A stretch of DNA of 37,362 nt from SIG299 sp045593825 (GTDB lineage Bacteria > Bacillota > Clostridia > Lachnospirales > Lachnospiraceae), in NCBI GenBank assembly GCA_045593825.1, contig JAZNXI010000078.1, positions 1 through 37,362 of the forward strand, in the 5' to 3' direction. Positions 16,336 to 24,748 of this stretch are shown here, piece by piece. Positions within the stretch are counted from its first letter, which is position 1; each line of letters begins with the position of its first letter. Below the pieces are notes generated by a model. That model was not told the origin of the DNA. It saw only the letters and a program-made list of their open reading frames with translations, and searched no databases. Position numbers and translations under genes: made by a program.

Positions 16336-17865
16336 CTATAAAAATCTTACATTTATGTCGCCGGAAACAGTTTTTGCTTCAATGGTTCTGGTTGGGACAG
16401 TACTTTCGGATTTTGTCTGTCCATAGGTAGTACTTTCCCCGGATACACTGTGCATGGATACCTGATAGGTTTCCTGCGCGTTCACAATTCGTACATCTAC
16501 ATCTCCGGAAGTGCTGTGTGCAATGACATCCGCATCCATACCGCTTTCTAAGCTTATCTCGCCGCTGCTGGTATTTAAACTGTACTTTTTACAGGATGCC
16601 TTTACACTGATATCACCACTGGCCGTACCGGCTTCTAAAAATTCACCGGAGCAATCCACGACATCAAGGTCACCACTGGCCGCATGGAGCTTTGCTTTGG
16701 TACAAATCAGGAAAGCTGCATCCACATCACCGCTGGCCGTACTGATTTCTACTGTTGCAGCCTGTACATTTTTCACATTAGCATCACCACTGGCAGTTCC
16801 GATGTTCAGGTTTGCCACGCCGTCTACACCCTCCAGATGCTCTACATTACAATCACCGCTCTTGGTTCCAAGTGAAGTTGTTTTTGCAATAGTATTTGCC
16901 AGGTTGATATCTCCACTCATGGTATTCATATGGATGCGGTCGCATACCAGGTGATTCGTGTTGATATCTCCGCTCTTGGTACGGAGCACCAACTCCGCCG
17001 GAGATATTTCATTCAATTCAAAATCACCACTGGAGCTTCCGCCCTCTACCAACACAACGCCTGCCGGCAGGAATAATTCAATTTCAATGGACGGAGACAT
17101 ACTAAACTGGAAAAATCCGCTCTTCTTCTCCGTTTCCTGGTTGCGGCGTACACCCACATAGAAGGTATCCCCCTCCTGCTTTGCATAAAACGGATACAGC
17201 ATCGCAGTTTTGTGGGAATAATAATGGCACACTGCTCTTGGCAATAAATCTCCGGTAGAACGGATTTTAACATCCGCAAGGTCCGCATCCACCACAACTC
17301 TGCGACAGCCCTCCGTACCTTCTGCGGACTGTTCTACATTCGGTTCTCCCTCTGCGTCCTTTTCACTGCCCTCATAGGTATAGGACCCGTCACCGTTATA
17401 GGTGTAATAATGATTCCTTTTTGCTTCCTCAAAATGATACTCCATCTTTTCAGCCGCATCCTCAATTACCTTGCCGGCTTCCTTCATAACACTGTCAAAC
17501 ACCTTGCCGAATTTCTTCATGGCTGCATCGAAGGTTTCCGCAAAGGATTTTTCCTGATAATAGGTACCGGACTGCTTGCCGGTTTCTGAAGAATCCTTTT
17601 CCCAGTGAATATTTTCGCCCTCCATGGTAATTGTTACCTTAGGATTCTCTCCTGTAGCCGCACCGGCACCCGGCTGCATCTCTGTCAGTTCCTCTACCAA
17701 GTCTTTGATGCTGCCAAGCTCTGCAATTACCTGCTCCTCTGTCTTACCTTTTTCCATACCAACGCGGAAACGTTCTTCATAATCGGAAACAATCTCCTGT
17801 ACCAATTCCTCATCAAAACCTGCTAATGCACTCTGCAGGGCGCCCATATATTCTTCTCTTTTCAT
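16336..17865 (-). CDS. HAAS (DUF1700)-DUF4097 beta-solenoid protein
   Basis: This 509-residue protein has an N-terminal helical HAAS/DUF1700 domain (1-62), a helical charged middle (105-150) and a C-terminal DUF4097 region. The latter carries twelve SGD/SGE turns at residues 279, 298, 317, 336, 359, 378, 397, 416, 434, 453, 475 and 501, mostly 19 residues apart, which should stack as a right-handed beta-solenoid ladder. No membrane helix or signal peptide is visible, so it looks cytoplasmic. The start at 17865 is set by an AAAGGAGGAG site; the longer frame lacks one. It follows the PadR gene by 14 bases. Such pairs are common, but the function is not established. Confidence 0.85.
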   Translation of the reverse strand: MKREEYMGALQSALAGFDEELVQEIVSDYEERFRVGMEKGKTEEQVIAELGSIKDLVEELTEMQPGAGAATGENPKVTITMEGENIHWEKDSSETGKQSGTYYQEKSFAETFDAAMKKFGKVFDSVMKEAGKVIEDAAEKMEYHFEEAKRNHYYTYNGDGSYTYEGSEKDAEGEPNVEQSAEGTEGCRRVVVDADLADVKIRSTGDLLPRAVCHYYSHKTAMLYPFYAKQEGDTFYVGVRRNQETEKKSGFFQFSMSPSIEIELFLPAGVVLVEGGSSSGDFELNEISPAELVLRTKSGDINTNHLVCDRIHMNTMSGDINLANTIAKTTSLGTKSGDCNVEHLEGVDGVANLNIGTASGDANVKNVQAATVEISTASGDVDAAFLICTKAKLHAASGDLDVVDCSGEFLEAGTASGDISVKASCKKYSLNTSSGEISLESGMDADVIAHSTSGDVDVRIVNAQETYQVSMHSVSGESTTYGQTKSESTVPTRTIEAKTVSGDINVRFL

Positions 17866-17879
17866 TGTTATCTCCTCCT

Positions 17880-18191
17880 TTACTCTGCTTCCACTAAACG
17901 GCCGACTGCCGCCACAAATTCCTGCCACTCGTTTACTAACTGCTGCTGACGGGTTCTTCCTGCCTCTGTTAAATGGTAATATTTTCTTGCCGGGCCTTCA
18001 TCGGATTCCACCAGATAGGTTTCCACCAGATTCTCTTCCTTTAAGCGCTTTAGCACCAGATAAAGAGTTCCGGGTGCAATGGCCATTTCCTGGGATACCG
18101 CATCTGTCAGCTGATATCCGTACCGGTCTGCGTTCTTTAACTGGGACAACACGCAGAGCTCCAGGGCACCTTTTTTAAATTGTGCGTTCAT
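17880..18191 (-). CDS. PadR-family transcriptional regulator
   Basis: This 103-residue protein is a compact PadR repressor: GALELCVLSQL opens the winged helix, YGYQLTDAV and PGTLYLVLKRLKEENLVE form the recognition helix and wing, and RKYYHLTEAGR is the typical beta-hairpin. The ATG at 18191 follows TTGGAGG; the longer frame from 18242 would cover the promoter. It is co-transcribed with the HAAS-DUF4097 gene, a frequent PadR partner. A perfect 16-bp palindrome (18251-18266) over its -35 region is the likely operator for autorepression. Confidence 0.92.
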   Translation of the reverse strand: MNAQFKKGALELCVLSQLKNADRYGYQLTDAVSQEMAIAPGTLYLVLKRLKEENLVETYLVESDEGPARKYYHLTEAGRTRQQQLVNEWQEFVAAVGRLVEAE

Positions 18192-18232
18192 GTAATTCCT
18201 CCAATCTGTGAATATTTTGTTTTGTTGGGTAT

Positions 18233-18266
18233 ATATTACCACATACTATTCTATATTGCAATATAG
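18233..18266 (-). promoter_or_regulatory. PadR promoter with palindromic operator
   Basis: The perfect palindrome CTATATTGCAATATAG (18251-18266) contains the candidate -35 TTGCAA. A TAATAT -10 (18238-18233) lies 17 bases further on the minus strand. The -10 is only a fair match. Position and symmetry fit PadR self-repression. Confidence 0.6.
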
Positions 18267-18352
18267 TTTTCATTAAAAAATAATTAGAAATGCTTTTGTC
18301 ACATTTCACAAATCCCGCCCAAAACCTTTGATAATTTTTTCACATTTGCCAC

Positions 18353-18381
18353 TTGAAAACGCTTACACCTAGGTGTATAAT
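18353..18381 (+). promoter_or_regulatory. Promoter of the OFA transporter with a cre site and a second palindrome
   Basis: TTGAAA (18353-18358) and TATAAT (18376-18381) are exactly 17 bases apart. The -35 is part of TTGAAAACGCTTACA (18353-18367), which fits the catabolite-responsive element consensus WTGNAANCGNWNNCW at every position, so CcpA binding would exclude polymerase. A perfect 14-bp palindrome TACACCTAGGTGTA (18364-18377) fills the spacer and touches the -10, suggesting a second regulator. The rest of the 250-base gap to the PadR gene is AT-rich. Confidence 0.75.
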
Positions 18382-18442
18382 AAGCAAGATGTTTATATTA
18401 CTATTACTTTTTATATTTTAAATAAGAAAGTGAGAGAGAAAA

Positions 18443-19756
18443 ATGAAAAATTTAAAGAACAACAAGTGGTTCAGAGCAGCCATCCCTGCGCTCTTACTCC
18501 ACTGCAGTATCGGTACTGTATACTGCTGGTCCATTTTCAGCCAGGAAATCGCTGACTACATCGGACACACTAAGGGAGCAACCGAGTGGGCATTCAGTTT
18601 CGCAATTTTCTTCTTAGGTATGTCCGCAGCATTTTTAGGCAACGTAGTAGAAAAGGACATTCACAAGTCCTCTTTAATCGCAACCCTCTGCTTTGCAGGT
18701 GGTATGGCGGGTACCGGTTTCTTCATCTGGTACGGCGGTAAAAATCCGGGCAGCATTGTAGCACTGCTTGGTATTTACTTATGCTATGGTCTTATCATGG
18801 GTATCGGTCTTGGTACCGGTTATCTTTCCCCGGTTAAGACTCTCATGCTTTGGTTCTCCGACCGCAAGGGTCTTGCTACCGGTCTTGCCGTAGCAGGCTT
18901 TGGTGCAGCAAAGGCTATCGCAAGCCCAATCATGCAGTCCTTACTTGCTAACCTTGGCGAAGGCGGCATCTTCAAGATGTTCTACATCTTAGCAGCTGTT
19001 TATTTTGTTATGATGTTCCTTGGCCACCTGCTCCTTAAGAAGCCGGAAGGCTGGCACGAGCCTCAGGGCAAGGAAGCAAAGCCAAGCATCATGCAGGTTC
19101 TTAAGACAAGACCTATCAGCAACTACGTTGGTATCTGGTTAATGTTCTTCTTAAACATTACCTGCGGTCTTGCACTTATTTCCCAGGAAAAGATGATTAT
19201 CAAGTGTCTCGGTCTTGCCGGTTCTGTTGGTATCATCTCCACTGTTTCCGCTATCTTTAATGCAGGCGGACGTCTTGGTTTCTCCGCTTGGGCAGACAAA
19301 ATGAAGGACAGAAACACTGTATATAAGATGATTTTCATCATCTCCATCGCACTTACCGCACTTGTTGTATTTACCGGCGGTATTGCAAACGGCAACGGCA
19401 ACATCCTTGCTATCGTACTTGTACTTGCACTTATCTTCATGGTAAATGCAGGCTACGGCGGCGGTTTCTCCAATGTACCTACACTTCTTTCCGACCACTA
19501 CGGAATGGGCAGCATCAGTGCCATCCACGGTATCACCTTATCCGCATGGGGCTTTGCAGGTCTTGTTGGTAACCAGATGGCTGCCTTAATCGTAAAGCAC
19601 TTTGGCGAAGAAGTTGTGATTGACGGCAACACCGTAAATCCAACCGGTTACCAGTATGTATTATATGCAACCTTAGCATTATACGTTATTTCCCTGCTTG
19701 TCAGCATCTTCCTTGTGAAGCCATCCGAAGCAGGTGAAGCAGTTCACGACCATTAA
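18443..19756 (+). CDS. OFA-family MFS transporter (oxalate/formate antiporter type)
   Basis: This 437-residue protein has twelve predicted membrane helices. Features of the OFA family include the N-terminal IGTVYCWSIFSQ, the loop GTGYLSPVKTLMLWFSDRKGLATGL between helices 4 and 5, and FNAGGRLGFSAWADK at the start of the second half. OxlT exchanges oxalate for formate; other members move lactate, pyruvate or other monocarboxylates, so the substrate here is open. Its codon use is regular like pflB, suggesting good expression. The cre site in its promoter points to carbon catabolite control. A very large hairpin terminator follows. Confidence 0.9.
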   Translation: MKNLKNNKWFRAAIPALLLHCSIGTVYCWSIFSQEIADYIGHTKGATEWAFSFAIFFLGMSAAFLGNVVEKDIHKSSLIATLCFAGGMAGTGFFIWYGGKNPGSIVALLGIYLCYGLIMGIGLGTGYLSPVKTLMLWFSDRKGLATGLAVAGFGAAKAIASPIMQSLLANLGEGGIFKMFYILAAVYFVMMFLGHLLLKKPEGWHEPQGKEAKPSIMQVLKTRPISNYVGIWLMFFLNITCGLALISQEKMIIKCLGLAGSVGIISTVSAIFNAGGRLGFSAWADKMKDRNTVYKMIFIISIALTALVVFTGGIANGNGNILAIVLVLALIFMVNAGYGGGFSNVPTLLSDHYGMGSISAIHGITLSAWGFAGLVGNQMAALIVKHFGEEVVIDGNTVNPTGYQYVLYATLALYVISLLVSIFLVKPSEAGEAVHDH

Positions 19757-19773
19757 GATTCACTAAAATAAGT

Positions 19774-19850
19774 AAATCGGTATTTCCCCGCACGCCCCGG
19801 CTGCTGCAACTGCAGCCCCGAAGCCGTGCTAAGGAAATACCGATTTTTAT
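19774..19850. terminator. Large nested terminator after the OFA transporter gene
   Basis: A perfect 14-bp outer stem (19774-19787 with 19833-19846) encloses 45 GC-rich bases that can fold further: GCACG (19790-19794) with CGTGC (19825-19829), and GGCTGC (19799-19804) with GCAGCC (19812-19817). The plus strand continues ATTTTTATTTTAT, so it stops the OFA message. It probably also serves the convergent transglutaminase gene. Confidence 0.8.
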
Positions 19851-19880
19851 TTTATATAGCGCATTAAAAAGCTTGTGTGT

Positions 19881-22607
19881 TTAGTAGATGATATCCCTGT
19901 AAATCTTGTAACAGAACTCTACTTCTTCTTCCGTAAAATCTCTTAAGGAAAATTCCGCAGCCTTTACAATGTCCATATAACGTTCCCAGTCCTGTGGCCA
20001 CAATACGGAGAAATTGCTTTTCAGTGCTGCTTCATATTCTAAATCCGTACAATTCTTTTTTACCATGCCGCTGAAGCAAAGCTTGCGGTAAATCGCACGG
20101 TTCAACATCTTTATGGCGCGGGCATTACCCTTCCGCTTCATTTCCTTTTTAATACGGCGGTGGGATATTTTTTCCAGCCGGAAGAAGCGATCCACCAAAG
20201 TAGCCGGGGATAACAATATCAAAGCAATTACAATCACCGCAATTACAATAAGAAAACTCTTACCGAAAGTTGATTTCCAGTTATTTTGCTTCATTCCCGG
20301 CGGAAGCTCCGGTTCCGGACGTTGTTCCTGTCCTTCTTCTTCTCCTTTTACTCCTTCGATACCGGATTGATTAATCTCATTGCCAAGCTCTGAACTGTCC
20401 GTCAACGGTGCCGGCGTCGGAGTCGGCGTAGGGGTTGGGGTTGAGGTTGCCATCAAAGCAATAGTTGGTTCTCCCATCGGTGGTAACGAAGCACTACCCG
20501 TTGGCATCGGTGTTTCTCCCGCTTCCGGAGTTGGCTGCCCCGGCGCAGGTGTTCCCGCCGCCACTGTCGGAACCATTGTTGGTCCCGGTGTTGGTGTGTT
20601 GGTAGGCGTAGGGGTCGGAGTATTCGTCGGAGTCGGCGTCGGCGTTGGCGTATTGGTTGGTGTAGGTGTAGGCGTTGGCGTTGGTATCAGCGTACTATAT
20701 CCTGCCGTCACCTCCACCGGAACCCAGCCTACATCCTCCAAAAAGATTTCCGCCCAAGCATGAGCCTGGTTATCTATAACCTCTGCTACAAAATTCTTAC
20801 TATCTTCTTCAAAAGAAGTCCTTGGCACCACATAACCGGATGCATACCTCGCCGGTACACCCATTTCCCGCAAAATCATGACTGCTGCACTGGCATAATG
20901 CATACAATAACCGATTTTACCGTTTCCAAGGAAAAATTCAATCGGGTCTTCTCCCCAAGGAAGTCTAGGCGGATTCTGACTGTAGGTAGTATTTCTGCCC
21001 AACCAGTCAGCCACCAGAAAGGCTTTCGCCAGACGCTCATTATTTTTTGAACTGATAACCCCCAGTTTGGTCCGGTTAATATCCTCGCCGGAAAGTTCTT
21101 CCGCTACTTTCTTTACGGTAGGCATATTATCGGGAACCACAAGATACTGCTCCATGACATATTTTTCATAATCTGTTTCCCACGGATAAGCAATACCCTG
21201 AGCAAAATTCCGCAGTCTGGTATCATAGCTTCCGCTATGTGCCCACGTCGTGCCGGAAATTTCTTCCACGCTTAGGCGCTTCTTATAATTTCCTTCTTCT
21301 TCTGCGTAAACTCCCTCCAGGGATTCCTCCATAAAGTACGGCAAATATGCCTTTACCGTATCCGGTTCATAATAAAAAATATTAAACTCAACACCGGAAC
21401 TATGGGAAGCTAATCTTTTTACGTTATATCTCGTTTTTAATTTCCCGACACCAAGCGTACCCAGTTGCTCCGCCAAAGTCTCCGGAGCCACATCTTCTTC
21501 ACGGCAGAATTCCGCAAAACTCTCCGTATTCCGCTCCCAGATACCATTACTGTACACATCTGCATAAAATCCCTTTAAATACATGGTTTCCGAAGGCATA
21601 TCTTCCATTGTGACCAGAAGTACAGGGGTATTTTCAAATACCGGACTGCGGTTGCTTAACTGCTCATAATTATAGTCTGTAATACCTAAGATACCTTCTA
21701 TCTTTTTTTCCACACCGCCCGGATCATCCACCATACGCCAGATTTTCCAATCCGCCACGGAATTAGCGGTCTTCAGGACAAAATCCTCTGCTTTCCCGGC
21801 ATATTCGGTTACCGCTTTTTCCGCCGATGCATTTCCTGCAGCAAAAACAATAAAGTACAATACCACAAACAACAGAGCAGGAATTCCCCATCCAAAACCG
21901 GAAAACCGTCCCCGTTTACCTTTTTTATCCTCGGATGGGTTAAAATCCGGATCGTTTTCCCGTTGATTTATCGACAGAAGAATTCCGAAAAACAATAAAA
22001 TAGTACCCTGTTCCGATGGATCTACGCCTATCACAAGCCCCGCCGAGAATAAAAGCAACGGAACCATTGCCATTATCATATTTTTACAGGAAAGCTTCGC
22101 CAGCCAGAATAACATCAGTACTCCTGCCAGCAGTACTGCCTCTACAAAATATAAGCCAACTTCCGCATTTCCTTCCGGACAATACCAATCAGCACTGAAA
22201 TACTCATTCCAGGCTTCCACATAATGGTATGCCACGTTCCAAAACCCGGATACCAGTTTATCAAGCACTTCTTCCCGAAGCACGATACGCACGATAATCC
22301 ATACACTGCAAAGAAAAACTCCCCATCGGATAATTACCCGTGGTAGCCTTTTAATATACACCGTTGTCTCAAATAGCAGACTGATTAATAACACAAACCA
22401 AACTGCCCTGACAGAAAACGCAGGACTGTACTCCGTCATTGGATATACCATCCCAACCATATGACAGGAAGAATACAGAAAAAAGAGTACACAAAGAAGG
22501 TCGAAGATTACCGCAGCACCAATGGCTGCCAGTACTCCCACCACATTTTCCCTATTCCATTGCAAACCGGCAGTGTTTTTCCACTGCGGACCCTGTCGCA
22601 ATTTCAT
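19881..22607 (-). CDS. TgpA-like membrane transglutaminase with Thr/Pro linker
   Basis: This 908-residue protein has about seven N-terminal membrane helices (up to about residue 257), an extracytoplasmic transglutaminase domain, a Thr/Pro-rich linker, one more helix (about 783-803) and a cytoplasmic DUF4129-like tail. The catalytic cysteine is C568 (GYCMHYASAAVMILR) and the histidine is H616 (NQAHAWAE). At the third triad position, where most members have Asp, the string VPVEVT shows Glu632. The linker (641-732) is built of TPTPT and NTPTP units. It is the third gene after MoxR and DUF58, 22 bases on, a widespread trio tied to envelope biology. Confidence 0.9.
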   Translation of the reverse strand: MKLRQGPQWKNTAGLQWNRENVVGVLAAIGAAVIFDLLCVLFFLYSSCHMVGMVYPMTEYSPAFSVRAVWFVLLISLLFETTVYIKRLPRVIIRWGVFLCSVWIIVRIVLREEVLDKLVSGFWNVAYHYVEAWNEYFSADWYCPEGNAEVGLYFVEAVLLAGVLMLFWLAKLSCKNMIMAMVPLLLFSAGLVIGVDPSEQGTILLFFGILLSINQRENDPDFNPSEDKKGKRGRFSGFGWGIPALLFVVLYFIVFAAGNASAEKAVTEYAGKAEDFVLKTANSVADWKIWRMVDDPGGVEKKIEGILGITDYNYEQLSNRSPVFENTPVLLVTMEDMPSETMYLKGFYADVYSNGIWERNTESFAEFCREEDVAPETLAEQLGTLGVGKLKTRYNVKRLASHSSGVEFNIFYYEPDTVKAYLPYFMEESLEGVYAEEEGNYKKRLSVEEISGTTWAHSGSYDTRLRNFAQGIAYPWETDYEKYVMEQYLVVPDNMPTVKKVAEELSGEDINRTKLGVISSKNNERLAKAFLVADWLGRNTTYSQNPPRLPWGEDPIEFFLGNGKIGYCMHYASAAVMILREMGVPARYASGYVVPRTSFEEDSKNFVAEVIDNQAHAWAEIFLEDVGWVPVEVTAGYSTLIPTPTPTPTPTNTPTPTPTPTNTPTPTPTNTPTPGPTMVPTVAAGTPAPGQPTPEAGETPMPTGSASLPPMGEPTIALMATSTPTPTPTPTPAPLTDSSELGNEINQSGIEGVKGEEEGQEQRPEPELPPGMKQNNWKSTFGKSFLIVIAVIVIALILLSPATLVDRFFRLEKISHRRIKKEMKRKGNARAIKMLNRAIYRKLCFSGMVKKNCTDLEYEAALKSNFSVLWPQDWERYMDIVKAAEFSLRDFTEEEVEFCYKIYRDIIY

Positions 22608-22629
22608 CCCGTTCTCCTTAAACCTTATA

Positions 22630-23718
22630 CTACAACAACAATTCTATCTGCCCCAGGGAAGTACGAAGCTTCTTTCCCGAGTATCGGATTAGTAGTTCTT
22701 TCTCTTTGTAAAGCTGCAGCTTTTCATCCACAGTCAATGCCCAGACATACGGCTCCTGCCTATATTTATCCTTGTATCTTTCTCTGATATCTTCCTTGTA
22801 GCGCACCCAGTGCACCCGCATCAAAACACCAATCATATAAAACAGGCTTTCTTCGTCATCCACCCGGATACGCATGACGTCCGCCGTTGCACCGTCATAC
22901 CACACCACATAGTGAGGACAACCTGCATCCATAATAGAAAACGACAAGCTTGATACCAATTCCAAGTAATGCAGCAGTTGCTTTTTCTTCCCCGGACGAT
23001 AGGATAAAAATAAAAGTACCGGGCATGCCTTTGGCAGGGAATATTCCTTTACGATTAGCTCGTCCTGCTTTGCCGTCAGCTTCCAGTGCACATTTTGCAG
23101 ACGGTCTCCCGGACGGTATTCCCGCACCTGAAATAACTCGCTCTTATCGTGTCCAGGCTGATTTTCATCGTAAACATCCGCTTCCCCATAGAAGTTTTTG
23201 GTCGCCTGTGTGAGTCTTACCGGCACATCATGAAGCTCCGGCATAACCTGTACCGCACCCTGCTTTTTTACCGGGATATTCAACGAAAGAATTCCCGTAA
23301 TATCATATATTCTCAGCTTCCGCAATGTAATTTCATAATTACCCGTACCGGAAAAGGAAACCGAGCGGATATATTCGCTTTCTCCTTTTGGCACCGCCGG
23401 CAACGTCATCCGATACCGCTTTTTTCTGCCCCGCATCACATCGTTTACTACTATCAATGCCTGCATACGGTTAACTGTCAGAAAACACTGATTGGTAATT
23501 GTCAATTTCACAAGACTTTCCCTGCCGCGCTCTGCAATGCCTACCGGCACCTCGATGTAACCGCGGATTTTAAAACCTCGGAACACCACACTAAAAAAAG
23601 CCACCGCAAACAATGCTGCTTCCATGTAGAAAAGCAGCATCGTTGCGGTGCTGTGATACATAAATGCCACATATAAAGTTATGCCCATTACCAACAGGTA
23701 GTTCCAAATACTAATCAC
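22630..23718 (-). CDS. DUF58 domain protein
   Basis: This 362-residue protein begins with two membrane helices (about 5-22 and 25-45), followed by a beta-rich region. It then carries the DUF58 core marked by VREYRPGDRLQNVHWKLTA and LIVKEYSLP near residues 200-235. DUF58 proteins sit between a MoxR ATPase and a transglutaminase and have a von Willebrand A-like fold; their role is thought to be as a partner of the ATPase, but is not well defined. It starts three bases after the MoxR stop codon and ends 22 bases before the transglutaminase, so the three are one operon. Confidence 0.9.
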   Translation of the reverse strand: MISIWNYLLVMGITLYVAFMYHSTATMLLFYMEAALFAVAFFSVVFRGFKIRGYIEVPVGIAERGRESLVKLTITNQCFLTVNRMQALIVVNDVMRGRKKRYRMTLPAVPKGESEYIRSVSFSGTGNYEITLRKLRIYDITGILSLNIPVKKQGAVQVMPELHDVPVRLTQATKNFYGEADVYDENQPGHDKSELFQVREYRPGDRLQNVHWKLTAKQDELIVKEYSLPKACPVLLFLSYRPGKKKQLLHYLELVSSLSFSIMDAGCPHYVVWYDGATADVMRIRVDDEESLFYMIGVLMRVHWVRYKEDIRERYKDKYRQEPYVWALTVDEKLQLYKEKELLIRYSGKKLRTSLGQIELLL

Positions 23719-23721
23719 GGT

Positions 23722-24669
23722 TTATTCTTTCCTCATATATGATGTCGGTTGCTTAATCTTTGCCAGAATTTCCTGCAGTACTCCCACTGCGGAAACTCTT
23801 GCCACTCTTGCCTTAGTGTTCAACACAATGCGGTGCTTTGCCACATCTAAAAACACCTCTGCCACATCCTCCGGCAATACGTAATCCCTGCCCTTTAAAT
23901 AGGCCCATGCCTTAATCATACGTACGCAGGCGATGGAGCCTCGCGGACTGAGTCCCAACTCAATATACTGATGTTCTCTGGTTGCCTGTGCCAGGCTTGC
24001 CACATAAGAAAATAAGCGGTCGCTGACATAAACCTCTTCCACCCGTTCCTTCATGGCGATTAACTGTTCTAAGGAAAGCGCCGCCTTTACTTCTTCTATG
24101 GAAGAGGTGCTCTTTCCCTTTAATATTTCAACTTCATCCTTTAATTCCGGGTAACCCATACTCATACAAATCATAAACCGGTCCAGCTGGGATTCCGGAA
24201 GCAGCTGGGTTCCTGAACTTCCCTTTGGGTTCTGGGTTGCCATAACAATAAAGGGGTCCGGTACCTTTCTGGTTTCGCCATCGATGGTAACGCATCCTTC
24301 TTCCATTACCTCCAACAGCGCCGACTGTGTCTTAGGAGAGGTACGGTTAATTTCATCTGCCAAAAATAAATTACACATAATGGCACCCGGATAATAAACA
24401 AAATCTCCGGTTTCCTTTCGGAACATGTTAAATCCGAGAATATCCGCCGGCATGACATCCGGAGTAAACTGCATACGGTGATTTTCCAGGGAAAGCGCCT
24501 TAGAAAACGCTGTTGCAAGTGTAGTTTTACCTACACCCGGCACGTCCTCAATTAAAATATGGCCGCCCGCCAAAATTGCCGCAAACGCCTTATAAATACA
24601 GTCATCCTTACCGGTGACTGCTTTTTTTACTTCGTTTACCACCATTTGTACCGGTTCATTTATATTCAT
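23722..24669 (-). CDS. MoxR-family AAA+ ATPase
   Basis: This 315-residue AAA+ protein acts as a chaperone-like ATPase for its DUF58 and transglutaminase partners. Walker A is in EDVPGVGKTTLA (41-52), Walker B in LFLADE (101-106), followed by INRTSPKTQSALLEVMEE, and sensor 1 in VMATQNP. The C-terminal lid contains LGLSPRGSIACVRMIKAWAY, typical of MoxR. It is the first gene of the operon. A cre-like site (24733-24747) overlaps the weak -35 of its presumed promoter (TATACT at 24715-24710 on the minus strand). Confidence 0.93.
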   Translation of the reverse strand: MNINEPVQMVVNEVKKAVTGKDDCIYKAFAAILAGGHILIEDVPGVGKTTLATAFSKALSLENHRMQFTPDVMPADILGFNMFRKETGDFVYYPGAIMCNLFLADEINRTSPKTQSALLEVMEEGCVTIDGETRKVPDPFIVMATQNPKGSSGTQLLPESQLDRFMICMSMGYPELKDEVEILKGKSTSSIEEVKAALSLEQLIAMKERVEEVYVSDRLFSYVASLAQATREHQYIELGLSPRGSIACVRMIKAWAYLKGRDYVLPEDVAEVFLDVAKHRIVLNTKARVARVSAVGVLQEILAKIKQPTSYMRKE

Positions 24670-24709
24670 ATTTCCGCCCTCTTTTCTGTATTTTTATACA
24701 TTTTTATTC

Positions 24710-24747
24710 AGTATAACATAATGTTACAGAAATTGAAAGCGTTTTCA
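24710..24747 (-). promoter_or_regulatory. Candidate MoxR-operon promoter with a cre site
   Basis: TTGAAAGCGTTTTCA (24733-24747) fits the cre consensus WTGNAANCGNWNNCW on both strands. On the minus strand its end doubles as a weak -35 TTTCAA (24738-24733), and TATACT (24715-24710) follows after 17 bases. The site begins directly after the stop codon of the xylosidase gene, so it could instead act as a roadblock on that message. Confidence 0.55.
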
Positions 24748-24748
24748 T

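Noticed and set aside
20420..20700. Tandem-like GTTGGTGT/GTCGGAGT repeats that could be taken for a minisatellite or CRISPR array
   Set aside because: They encode the Thr/Pro linker of the transglutaminase in frame. There are no constant repeats with unique spacers. The Gly-Val frame on the plus strand is a shadow.
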